64,000 nt of DNA, taken from assembly GCF_902686445.1 (NCBI RefSeq), contig NC_062232.1, positions 88,894,932-88,958,931 of the forward strand, given 5' to 3'. The position numbers were made by a program, and so were the translations under genes. The notes under the pieces were generated by a model that searched no databases, was not told where the DNA came from, and saw nothing but the letters and a program-made list of their open reading frames with translations. Positions 1 through 8,833 of the stretch are shown here, one piece after another. Numbering within the stretch: the first letter of the stretch is position 1; every line of letters begins with the position of its first letter. This stretch comes from Sciurus carolinensis (lineage: Eukaryota; Chordata; Mammalia; Rodentia; Sciuridae).

Positions 1-99
1 GTTTCTCTTATGCATTGCAGTCTTGGCTTTCTCCTCTATTACATCTCGTATCCCTCTGTTTTCTGATGATCTCTATACGTGTTTTGTCTCTTTCTAGTG

Positions 100-170
100 G
101 ACTGTAAAACTCTGCAAAGACAGGGACAAATCATAATCATCTTTGTATCCACAGTCTCTGGCATGTGAAA
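100..170 (+). mobile_element. L2 LINE 3' fragment (ancient)
   Basis: The stretch reads like the usual L2 end, with 'gacagggac' followed by 'atctttgtatccacag' and 'ctggcatgtg'. Short and diverged, so the family call rests on motif order only. Confidence 0.5.
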
Positions 171-364
171 TCATCTGTAAATGATTGTGGAACTCAAGTG
201 CACCAGATCAGATCCTGGCAACCTAGAATCATGTCTATGCTTAGAAAGTAGCTCCTCTAAAAGCAAGGTTTTGGGAGCAGACAATGCTTCACACTGTAAG
301 CTTAGGTCTTTTTGACCCCATGTAAACAGTTTGGGCAAATTAAAAGAACAGTATAGCTGTGTAA

Positions 365-545
365 TTGTGTAGGGCTCTGTGCTTTGTGAAGTGCATTTCC
401 ACAATATCTCATTTGATTCTCCTAACCACCCTGTAAGGAAATAAAACTTCGAGGGATTAAAGAACTAGCTCAAAGTTGCAGAGCTATATAACTCGAGAAA
501 ATCAGAACTAGATCCAGACCTTCTGATGTTGAATCCATTAGTCCT
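365..545 (-). mobile_element. MIR SINE fragment
   Basis: Reverse-orientation MIR core: a tcattTGATTCTCCTAACCACCCTGTAAGG-type block followed by the gaggGATTAAAGAACTagCTCAAAGTTGCAGAGCT block that matches the MIR 'gtcacacagct' region. Diverged, as expected for this pre-eutherian family. Confidence 0.6.
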
Positions 546-945
546 TCTAATTTGATATGCTGCGTCCCCAGAGGCCTTTTTAGTCAGGTCATTGGTAACC
601 TCAGAGAACAATTCTAAGGCTTGCCTCCCACTCTCTTCTCTATCTTTCACCCACTCATATGGCACTATCCCAGAGAGAGAGTCCAGTGATCCTTCCAGAA
701 CAAGCAAGTAGCAGAACTTTGCCAAGTCGAAACCAAGTGCCATGAGATCCAGCAATCCTATTCTGAGGATTTGTATCCTAATGAATCATCCAAATTCAAA
801 ATAACTATTAAGAATATAAAAACATGTGTGCAAAAGGGGGATTATGAACTGAAATCAATTTCCATGTATGTATGAGTTGGTCAGGATGAACCCAACTACT
901 ATGTATAACTAGGAAGCTCAAATAATAAAAACGATAAAATAGATG
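546..945. other. No supported feature
   Basis: Unique-looking sequence. Short open frames here have no recognisable family and no splice or start context. I see nothing that can be named. Confidence 0.5.
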
Positions 946-949
946 TGCT

Positions 950-1254
950 ATGCAAGCAAAACATGTCTATGGGGAAAATCAGTCAGTGAGTTGGCAGTTT
1001 GTTACCTTTGGCATAACCATACAATTATGTAAAGGTATATGCTCAAAGGTGCTTAAGACAGCTAAGTCACGGTGGCAAAATGTTGAAAAGTACCTAATGT
1101 CTAATACTAGGGAAAAGGATACAAAAAAATTAAGGCACATCCATAATATGGATGGTCATGAATTCAATAAAGTCAATGATTTTATTTATGTCTGTATTTA
1201 TTAACATGGAAATATGTTCATGACATTGTGAAACTCTAAGAAACAAAACACAGA
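950..1254 (+). mobile_element. Old L1 fragment, 3' part, sense
   Basis: Contains the decayed L1 run 'tgttgaaaagtacctaatgt', 'ctaatactaggg', then 'ggcacatccataatatgga', the usual 3' end of ORF2 in old mammalian L1s. It seems to resume after the SINEs at about 1,540-1,657. No open frame is kept. Confidence 0.5.
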
Positions 1255-1338
1255 GGCTGGAGATGTAGTTCAGTGGTAAAATGCTTAGCATGTGTGAGGC
1301 CCTGGGTTTGATCCCTAGTGCAACACACAAAAAAGGTA
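1255..1338 (+). mobile_element. ID-type SINE
   Basis: GGCTGGAGATGTAGTTCAGTGG gives the tRNA-like A-box half and GGTTTGATCCC the B box, followed by a short A-rich end. No long tail or clear TSD, so an older copy. Confidence 0.75.
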
Positions 1339-1384
1339 CAAATCAGCATGATGGTATGACATTATGCTTCAGAAAACAGTTTGG

Positions 1385-1525
1385 GAGAGGCTGGAGTTGT
1401 AGCTCAGTGGTAGAGCACTTGCCTAGCATGTGTGAGGCACTGGATTTGATCCTCAGCACCACAGATAAGTGAATAAATAAAATAAAGGTATTGTGTTCAT
1501 CCACAACTAAAAATATTTAAAAGAA
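1385..1525 (+). mobile_element. ID-type SINE (sciurid, long tail) with 14-bp TSD
   Basis: tRNA-like head with CTCAGTGGTAGAGC, B box GATTTGATCC, AATAAATAAAATAAAGGTA tail and the family-specific 'tccacaactaaaaata' end. TSD AGAAAACAGTTTGG is exact at 1,371-1,384 and 1,526-1,539. Confidence 0.9.
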
Positions 1526-1670
1526 AGAAAACAGTTTGGAAGGACACTTTTAAAATATTAACAGTAGTGAAATGCATGACCTTGAGATTGGTGGAACAAT
1601 ATGTGATCTGTGTATTTGCTTAACCTAATTTTCCTCAAAAATATACACTTTTTCCTTAAGAAAATACAAA

Positions 1671-1860
1671 ACAAGCTGGATGAGATGGTGCAACCCTATA
1701 ATCCTAGCAGCTCAGGAGGTTGACGGGAGGACCATAAGTTCAAAGCCAGCCTCAGCAATTTAGCAAGACCCTAAGAAACTTAGTAAGACCCTGTCTCAAA
1801 ATAAAAGGACTGGGGATGTATCTCAGTGGTTGAGTGCCCCTGGGTTCAATCCCCTTGTAC

Positions 1861-1891
<31 letters not shown>

Positions 1892-1910
1892 AAGAAAGAA
1901 AGAAAGAAAA
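1671..1910 (+). mobile_element. MEN SINE (B1-ID composite) with 13-bp TSD
   Basis: A B1-like half (ATAATCCTAGCAGCTCAGG to ACCCTGTCTC) is followed by an ID half (GACTGGGGATGTATCTCAGTGG, GGTTCAATCCCC) and a long A tract grading into (GAAA)n. Exact TSD AAGAAAATACAAA at 1,658-1,670 and 1,911-1,923. Confidence 0.92.
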
Positions 1911-1917
1911 AAGAAAA

Positions 1918-2345
1918 TACAAATTCTTTTCAATGAAAGAAATGAATGCAAATGCTGATCTATATGGTCAACTGATTTTTGAGAAGAGTACAAGACATTT
2001 CAGTGGCTTAAGAATTATCTTCTCAGTAAACAGTGCCAGAACAATTGAATATTCACATGCGAAAGAATGAACTTGATGGGGGGGAAGGGAAAAAATAACA
2101 GAATGAATCAAACAACATTACCCTATGTAAATTAATGATTACACAAATGGTATGCCTTTATGCCATGTACAAACAGAGAAACAACATGTATCCCATTTGT
2201 TTACAATAAAAAAAAAGAATGAACTTGAACCCCTATCTCATGTCATATACAAAGATTAACTGAAAATGATCTAAGAGTTAAATAGAGGAGATAAAACTAT
2301 AAATCTTAGTGGAGAAAACATAAATGTAATTTCCTAATTCTTTGA
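1918..2345 (+). mobile_element. Old L1 ORF2 fragment, sense, interrupted
   Basis: Decayed ORF2 coding: a reading ADLYGQLIFEKS upstream of the inserted L1 tail at 2,077, and downstream a block whose translation resembles the L1 'PYLM.YTKINSKW' segment with stops. The target of the insertion at 2,077-2,213. Confidence 0.65.
2077..2213 (+). mobile_element. Severely 5'-truncated sciurid L1 (3'UTR only)
   Basis: The last ~137 bp match the 3'UTR ends at 13.8-13.95 kb and 50.3-50.45 kb (aagggaaaa, taacagaatgaatcaa, caacatgtatcccatttg, poly-A). It is flanked by an exact 15-bp TSD, AAAGAATGAACTTGA, at 2,062-2,076 and 2,214-2,228. Confidence 0.92.
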
Positions 2346-2745
2346 GTGTGAAGTATTGTCTTCCCTTTTTCCCTTTTGGTGATTTCTCAAGAGTATAAAT
2401 ACCCTTGGAGAGGTGTTTAATTAGGTTTTTTAGGTATTGATCTGTGGTAAGCAGTACTATGTGCATATGTGTGTCTGTGTGCACATGGCCACATACACAT
2501 GTTAGAGACAGATGTACAAAGAGGATGAAGCAAGAACCTCCACTACCACTCTTGTCCTGCCTCACACTATGGCTATGGGCAAAGCACTATTCTCTGGGCT
2601 TATTGGGTCAAGAGTTTATTTTCATAAGGAAAAGGCAGTGAGGGGTAACTTAGTCTACATGCATCAAAGGGGCCTTGCTCCTCAGGACTTCGCTTATGAC
2701 CAGAGATGCAATCTTTTTTAGTTACACCTTTAAAAGCACAGCTTT
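2346..2745. other. No supported feature
   Basis: AT-rich then mixed sequence with a short TG-rich patch near 2,460-2,500. The small open frames on both strands look like chance. Confidence 0.5.
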
Positions 2746-2746
2746 T

Positions 2747-2826
2747 TGGGCTGGGATGTAGTTCAGTGGTGGAGCACTTGTGTGCAAAGACCTGGGTTTG
2801 ATCCCCAGTATTGAAAAAAAAAGAAA
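2747..2826 (+). mobile_element. ID-type SINE
   Basis: GGGCTGGGATGTAGTTCAGTGG head, GGTTTGATCCCCAGTA B-box region and poly-A. Short copy. Confidence 0.8.
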
Positions 2827-3545
2827 GCCCAGCCTTCCCAATTCATCCCATAGCTACCTTGGCCTCCTTCTGAGAAAAGTCATTCTACCTTCCCTAATCC
2901 CACCCTTATATTAATATATTAATATATGTCCCTGGGTATTAAATTGAATTAGAGTAGTGCCTCTTCCTCCTTTGCTGTTTTAAGGTAGACAAATTTCTAA
3001 TTTACTTTAGGTTTTCTGGAAAGAGACTCTGATAGATTTGCACACAAGAGTGTTATTAGGAAGTACACTTGGGATCAATGCCTGTGAAGCAAGGTTTAGA
3101 CTTAGGGGAGGGAGAAGTTGAAGTTCCAGCTATTCCTTCAGGGAGCATTGGTGCTGGGATGGCCTTTCAGAGTTGTCTAAAATTGAGGCAAGGGGTATTA
3201 ATCTTTGGACTCTCACTGCATGCAAGTTGCTCACCACTCATACACTTCCAGGGAGTGTATAACTTTGGGCAAGGCCACTTGTAGTTAAGAGCAATGCCCA
3301 AGAAGGACACAGTTGTGAGTCATCAATAGCCATAACTCCCAGCAGCTAGAGGGGATCTGAGTGGAACACTACAATATCCACAGCATTTGCTTACCTGTTC
3401 AAACCTCAGAGAAAGCTTTAGGACAGGTTGCTGTGAATTCTTTCATCTATCTTCCCACATTCCTTCATGACTCGAATTGACCATCAGGAAGAAAAGTATA
3501 GATTTCCCACATTTTGTATGTGAGCAATTGGGAAACTTTAAAAAT
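2827..3545. other. No named feature; possible ancient repeat
   Basis: The block at about 3,025-3,320 has the feel of an ancient interspersed repeat (gagtgttattaggaag, gggatggcctttcagag), but I cannot name a family. No coding support. Confidence 0.35.
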
Positions 3546-3551
3546 GTCCCT

Positions 3552-3757
3552 GAGCTGGGCATGGTGGAACACACTTGTAATCCCAGTTACTCAGGAGGCT
3601 GAGGCAGGAGGATCACAAGTTAGAGGCCAGTCTCAGCAACTTAGAGAGACCCTGTCTCAAAATGAAATAAAATAAAATCAATATTTGAAAAAGGACAGGA
3701 GATGTAGCACAGTGGTGAAGCACCCCTGGGTTCAATCCCTAATACCCCCCCCAAATA
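3552..3757 (+). mobile_element. MEN SINE
   Basis: GAGCTGGGCATGGTGGAACAC, TGTAATCCCAG, GGAGGCTGAGGCAGGAGG and ACCCTGTCTCAAAAT define the B1-like half. GGAGATGTAGCACAGTGG and GGGTTCAATCCC define the ID half. Confidence 0.9.
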
Positions 3758-3849
3758 AATTGCCCCTGGTTTGAGCAAATAGATGAATGCTGGTGTACTT
3801 TATTGAGATGGATAAAGTATAGGCTTGGAGAAGGGAGAAATCAAAATTT

Positions 3850-4630
3850 TAACCTTGAATAGTTAAAATTTTATATGTCTGTAAAATATCCAAGTGGAGA
3901 TATAAATTATTGAATCAAATATATGAGAATAGGCACATTTGTAATCCCAGTGACTCAGAAGGCTGAGGCAGAAAGATTTCGAGTTCAAAGTCAGCCAGTC
4001 TCAGCAATTTAACAAGGCCCTAAGCAACTCAGAGACACCCTGTCTCTAAATAAAATATTTTTTAAAAAAGGGTTGAAGATGTTGCTCAGTGGTTAAGCAC
4101 TCCTAGGTTTAATCCCCAGTACCAATAAATAAATACATAAATAAATACGAATGAAACTTAGGGAAGACTGGAATATTTCTGTTAACTTATAATTCAATAT
4201 ATAAATTGTGCTGAAAGCTGTGGGAATGAATGAGATCACTTAAGGAGGGAGTACAGAATGAGAAGAGAAAACCTAAAGCTGAAACATTTAATGACTGGGT
4301 AGAGGAGGATGAGGAGACAGAGATGAAGTAATTAGAGAAATAGAAAGACTACCATGAGAGCATGGTGTCACAAAAGTCATAGGAATACAATATTTTGAGC
4401 AATGAGGCAATGGTCAGCAGCAATTAATTTTACTGGGACATCAATCAAGTTAAGATAGAAATTTTTTCTTTGAATTTAACAACATGAGAAGCAATTGGTG
4501 ATCTTTGTCAAAGCTGTTTTGGGAAGATTTGGTGACAGGAAGGGCACACTGGAGTGGGTTGAAGCAAATTTAAGAAGCTGGCTGTGATTAAGAAGGAGAA
4601 ATAAGATGGGAGGGTTAGCTGAAAGGATAT
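3850..4630 (+). mobile_element. Ancient mammalian interspersed repeat (family not named), split by a MEN SINE
   Basis: The order 'ccaagtggagatat', 'gaatgagatcac', 'gagaagagaa', 'gagcatggtgtcac', 'caattggtgatctttgtcaa', 'gagtgggttga' follows an old multi-kilobase mammalian repeat often seen as relics. A related piece lies near 53.6 kb. The MEN SINE at 3,926-4,148 divides it. Confidence 0.5.
3926..4148 (+). mobile_element. MEN SINE
   Basis: TTGTAATCCCAGTGACTCAG with GGCTGAGGCAG, then GGGTTGAAGATGTTGCTCAGTGG and GGTTTAATCCCCAGTACC. Tail is (AAATA)n. Confidence 0.88.
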
Positions 4631-4659
4631 GTGAGTTTGAGGGATTTATTTGCTTGCTT

Positions 4660-5080
4660 GATTGCTTGTTTTTGGAAATTTGAATTGAAGTATAACATAG
4701 ATACAGAAAAGTGCAGATCAGGTGTACAGGTTGATGAATTTTCACAATCTGAACAAATTTATGTAACCAGTGTCCAGATCAAAAATGACAACACTCCAGT
4801 AGCCCCCTTGTGACCCATTTCTATAACTAGTCCCCACAAGGGTAACCATTGTTCTGACTACTAACACCATGGAGAAATTTTCTTTAGTTTTGAACTCTGA
4901 GTCACCCAGTTTATATTCTTTCGTGTCTGGCTTTTATCACTTAACACTGCTTATGAGATATATCCATATCATTGAATGTAATAGCAGTACATTCACTGTT
5001 GTTATAGCATATTAACCTCGTGTTAATTTATCTGTTCTATTGAAGGGAATTAGGGTAGTTTTCACTTTGACAGAATTACA
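4660..5080 (-). mobile_element. Old L1 3' region, antisense
   Basis: Antisense old-L1 3' sequence: ttgaattgaagtataac, aggtgtacaggttgatgaatttt, then tctggcttttatcacttaac. It continues after the younger L1 at 5,095-5,526 to about 5,640. Confidence 0.65.
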
Positions 5081-5094
5081 ACTGATACATTCTT

Positions 5095-5526
5095 TTTCAC
5101 ATTTTTATCTGTTCTTTATAGATATATATGACAGTAGAGTGTATTTTGAGATATACATACATGGAGTATAATATCCCATTCTTGTGCTTGTACATGAATG
5201 TGGAGTTCCACTGGTTGTGTATTCATACATGAACATAGGAAAGTTATGTCCCATTTATTCTAGTCTTTCCTATTCCCATCCCCTCTCTCTTCATTACCCA
5301 TCTAATACAATGAACGTCTATTCTCCCCCCCCCACCACCATTTTGTGTTAGCATCCACATATCAGGGAGAACATTCAGCTTTTGGTTTTGGGGGATTGGC
5401 TTATTTCACTTGATGTTCTCCATTTTCATCCATTTACCAGAAAATGCCATAATTTTATTCTTCTTTATGGCTGAGTAATATTCCATGGTGTATATATACC
5501 TCATTTTCTTTATCCATTCATTTACG
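5095..5526 (-). mobile_element. 5'-truncated sciurid L1, antisense, with 14-bp TSD
   Basis: Reverse reading gives the ORF2 C-terminus (cattttcatccatttacc, gctgagtaatattccatggtg) and a 3'UTR whose end (tatatgacagtagagtg) differs from the TTAGGG-bearing L1s. TSD ACTgATACATTCTT at 5,081-5,094 and ACTaATACATTCTT at 5,527-5,540. Confidence 0.88.
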
Positions 5527-5648
5527 ACTAATACATTCTTGTAGTCATCTTTTTAAAAGAACTCATATGACCTTTAATGTGTTTCAAACTTTTCACAAAG
5601 CACTCGAACTTTTAAAAATATAACTTTGTACCCCAAATCCACAAATCC

Positions 5649-5777
5649 ACTGCGTGTGTTGGTGCACACCTGTAATCATAGCTATTTACAAGGCTGAGGC
5701 AGGAGGATTGCAAATTTGAGGGCAGCCTCAGCAACTTAGCAAGACCCTGTCTCAAAATAAAAAAATAAAAGTAAAAA
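5649..5777 (+). mobile_element. B1-like SINE monomer
   Basis: GTTGGTGCACACCTGTAATC, GGCTGAGGCAGGAGGATTGC and AAGACCCTGTCTCAAAATAA. It ends in A-rich sequence without an ID half, so it is a monomer or a truncated MEN. Confidence 0.8.
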
Positions 5778-5778
5778 G

Positions 5779-6011
5779 AGCCCAGTGAGGTGGCACATGC
5801 CTGTAAGTCCAGTGACTTAGGGGGCTGAGGCAAGAGGATCGCAAGTTCAAAGCCAGTCTCAGCAACTTAACGAGGTCCTAAGCAACTTAGTAAGAAGTTG
5901 TCTCTAAATAAAGTACAAAAAGGGCTGGGGATGCGGCTCAGTGGTTAAGTTCTCCTGGGTTCAATGCCTGGTACAAAAAATAACAATAATAAATTTAAAA
6001 ATAAAAATAAA
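5779..6011 (+). mobile_element. MEN SINE
   Basis: B1-like half from GAGGTGGCACATGCCTGTAA, followed by AGGGCTGGGGATGCGGCTCA and GGGTTCAATGCCTGGTAC. Head-to-tail with the neighbouring B1-like and ID-type copies. Confidence 0.9.
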
Positions 6012-6013
6012 CA

Positions 6014-6076
6014 GAGTTGGCAATGTAGGTCAGTGGTAAAGCATTCCAGGTTCTACCTCCAGTACAAAAAAAAATT
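6014..6076 (+). mobile_element. ID-type SINE, short
   Basis: GTTGGCAATGTAGGTCAGTGGTAAAGC and CCAGGTTCTACCTCCAGTAC with an A tail. It carries an internal deletion in the anticodon-arm region. Confidence 0.65.
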
Positions 6077-6179
6077 TAACACAAATCCTTTTAAAAAAGG
6101 ACCATCCTGTAGTGTGATTCTACAAAATCTCTTTCATGAATTTCAAAGCAATTTGTAAAAATCCTAAATATTCATAAAT

Positions 6180-6657
6180 TGTTCCTAGTTGTAGTTTCAT
6201 CTATTTGAAAGTTACAATGAGAGTTACTCAAAAACTAATCTTCTCTGTAAACCTTCAAATAATTTTTCAAGAGCATATAATGCATGAGCCCATTTATGGC
6301 CACTTTCCTTAAATATTTGCTACAAAATAAACAAGTTATTAGGGATTAGACATAAAATTTTCTTTCTAGGACATATGTGGAAAGACAAGTCCTATTCTAA
6401 CATTCCATTTTTAATTTTTTTTATTGATTTGGAAATTCACATAGCATAAAATTAATCATTTTTCACATTAAAATCAATATGTGTATATATTTATTCAAAG
6501 AGAAGCCTATAAAAAAGAGCACCAAAATGTTTGTGCTGATTTCAGGAGTTTTTTTTTAACAAAACAGTTTATAAGATATAACTCACAAGTCATACAGTTT
6601 ATCACTTCTATGTGTATAATGCATTCATCACCACTATCAATTTGAAAACAGTTTTTT
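6180..6657 (-). mobile_element. AT-rich sequence with old L1 3' antisense pieces
   Basis: About 6,400-6,480 and 6,545-6,650 resemble antisense ends of old L1s (tttattgatttggaaattcacatag; ataactcacaagtcatacag). The rest of the block is AT-rich with nothing recognisable. Confidence 0.4.
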
Positions 6658-6674
6658 AAAAATTTTCTTTGTGG
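6658..6674 (+). repeat. Target-site duplication, left copy, of the L1-in-L1 composite
   Basis: AAAAATTTTCTTTGTGG is repeated with one change at 13,953-13,969. The pair encloses both the long L1 and the second truncated L1. Confidence 0.9.
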
Positions 6675-6680
6675 GTGATC

Positions 6681-6692
6681 CAAGATGGCGGC
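6681..6692 (+). promoter_or_regulatory. YY1-type motif, first 5'UTR unit
   Basis: CAAGATGGCGGC lies six bases from the element's 5' edge, comparable with the YY1 site at the start of human L1. Confidence 0.7.
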
Positions 6693-7286
6693 CTAGAGGG
6701 AGACTGCACCCCCAGTCGCGCCAGAACCCAGGAGTTAAGAAGGGGAGGCATTGAGAGACTCGGACTGAAATAGAGCCACACGTGAGTCTGCCCACTGGGT
6801 AAAGCTCAGCCCGGGTGGCAGGCCCAGATAGAGGTGGCTTATCGGAGCCGGGCAGGGCAGCTAGAGTCAGCCACAGGCAGCCCTGGGCACTCTGGCGGTG
6901 GGCCCCGCCCACACAGCCAGCTTCTCCAGGTTCTCGGAGCGGAACTGGCCCGCTAGTGAGAGCCTTTCTGACCAGAACAAGCTCCGAGTCCCGGAGCCAG
7001 TGCAGCGCAACGTACTCCGGCACACAAGCAGTTTCAGGGACCAGGATAGGGCAGCCAGAGACCCCCCCAAGTAGCCTGGACCCCTGCGGTGGGAGGTGCC
7101 TTCCAAGGCTAGCTTCTCAGACCAGACCGCCCAGTGAGAGGTTTTCTACATAGAACCAGCCACAAGTCCCCGAACCAACGGAGAGCTTCGATCTGCAAGC
7201 AGCCTCTGGGATCAGGGCAGGGCAGCCAGACACCTCTTCAGGCGGCTCTGCCCACTCCGGCTGCAGGCTCTCTTCACGGGGCGATC

Positions 7287-7298
7287 CAAGATGGCGGC
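7287..7298 (+). promoter_or_regulatory. YY1-type motif, second 5'UTR unit
   Basis: Second exact CAAGATGGCGGC, at the start of the repeated unit, 606 bp downstream of the first. Confidence 0.7.
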
Positions 7299-7756
7299 CT
7301 AGAGGGAGACTGCACCCCCAGTCGCTCCAGAACCCAGGAGTTAAGAAGGGGAGGCATTGAGAGACTCGGACTGAAATAGAGCCACACGTGAGTCTGCCCA
7401 CTGGGTAAAGCTCGGCCCAGGTGGCAGGCCCAGATAGAGGTGGCTTATCGGAGCCGGGCAGGGCAGCTAGAGTCTTCCCAAGGTAGCCTTCCACACTCCG
7501 GCAGTGGGCTCCTCCCACTCGGCCAGCTGCACGGTGCAGGCCCACGGTGAGAGCATTTCCACACAGAACCAGTTCCAAACCGTGGAACCAGTAGGGGGCT
7601 AGGGGCAGTTTTCTTCGGATACGCTGCTTTATCAGATTCCTCCAAGACATCAGGCTACTGAAGGCTGGGAGGTGATACACTGGAAATCTACCGGGACACT
7701 ATAAGCCAATAGCAGAAAACTGCAATATCTCAGGGTCCCACTGACAACTGACCAAT

Positions 7757-8802
7757 ATGAGAAAACAAGGGAAGAAAATGTCCCAAACAAACCTAGATAC
7801 TACATCAATAAAACCCAATGACAGCACAGCAGAAGAAATGTCAGAAAGGGAGTTCAGAATGTACGTAATTAAAACGATCAGGGAAGCAAATGAGATGACG
7901 AAAGAGCAAATGCAGGCATTGAAGGAGGAGATGAAAGAGCAAATGCAGGCATTAAATGATCGCACCAATCAACAGTTAAAAGACCAAATACGGGAAGCAA
8001 GAGATCATTTCAATAAAGAGTTAGAGATACTGAAAAAAAACCAAACTGAAATACTTGAAATGAAGGAAACAATAAACCAAGTTAAAAACTCCATAGAAAG
8101 CATAACCAATAGAATGGAGCACCTGGAAGACAGAACCTCAGACATTGAAGACAAAGTATTTAATCTTGAAGCAAAGTTGGCCAAACAGAAAAGATGGTAA
8201 GAAATCATGAACAGAATCTACAAGAATTATGGGATATCATGAAAAGGCCAAATTTAAGAATTATTGGGATTGAGGAAGGCTTAGAGAAACAAACCAAAGG
8301 AATGAACAATCTATTCAATGAAATAATAACAGAAAATTTCCCAAATCTGAAGAATGAAATGGAAAACCGAGTACAAGAGGCTTATAGAACTCCAAACATA
8401 CAAAATTACAACAGACCCACACCAAGGCACATTATTATGAAAATACCTAACATACAAAATAAAGACAGAATTTTAAAGGCCGCGAGAGAAAAGAATCAAA
8501 TTACATTCAGAGGGAAACCAATAAGAATATCAGCAGATTTTTCAATCCAGACCCTAAAAGCTAGAAGGGCCTGGAACAACATATACCAAGCCCTGAAAGA
8601 AAACAGATGCCAACCAAGAATCTTATACCCAGCAAAACTTACCTTCAAATTTGACGATGAAATAAGATCCTTCCATGATAAACAAAAGCTAAAGGAATTT
8701 ACAAAAAGAAAGCCAGCATTACAGAACATTCTCAGCAAAATATTCCATGAGGAAGAGATGAAAAACAATGATGCAAATCAGCAACAGGAGGTGCTAGCCT
8801 AA
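7757..8802 (+). pseudogene. L1 ORF1 (RNA-binding chaperone), one frameshift
   Basis: In intact L1s, ORF1p trimerises through a coiled coil and coats L1 RNA. The first frame (7,757-8,200, 147 residues) opens with MRKQGKKMSQTN and holds a long heptad-rich coiled coil, including a tandem 11-residue block (KEQMQALKEEM, then KEQMQAL). It stops right after AKQKRW. The next frame (8,194-8,802) continues with the RRM (RPNLRIIGIEEG) and the C-terminal domain (ILKAAREKNQITFRGKPIRI, ARRAWNNI, CQPRILYPAKLTF). The break near 8,198 is best explained by loss of one G after TGG, since the family reads RWVRN there. Start: the first ATG after the 5'UTR, in frame with the coiled coil. Confidence 0.93.
7901..7966 (+). 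repeat. 33-bp tandem duplication in the ORF1 coiled coil
   Basis: AAAGAGCAAATGCAGGCATT occurs at 7,901 and again at 7,934. The 33-bp period adds eleven codons (a hendecad), which keeps the coiled-coil register instead of breaking it. Confidence 0.9.
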
Positions 8803-8833
8803 AGGAATAGCCAAATAAAGGAGAAACCAAATC

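Larger units (their letters stand above)
6675..7756 (+). promoter_or_regulatory. L1 5'UTR/internal promoter with two tandem start units
   Basis: The GATCCAAGATGGCGGCC start block occurs at 6,677 and again at 7,283, a 606-bp offset, with about 190 bp of near identity after each. Within the units a GGGCAGC(C/T)AGA block recurs near 6,855, 7,049, 7,220 and 7,461. The region is GC- and CpG-rich against AT-rich surroundings. CAAGATGGCGGC matches the YY1 consensus, and YY1 is known to position initiation in human L1. Use of YY1 here is inference. Confidence 0.85.
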
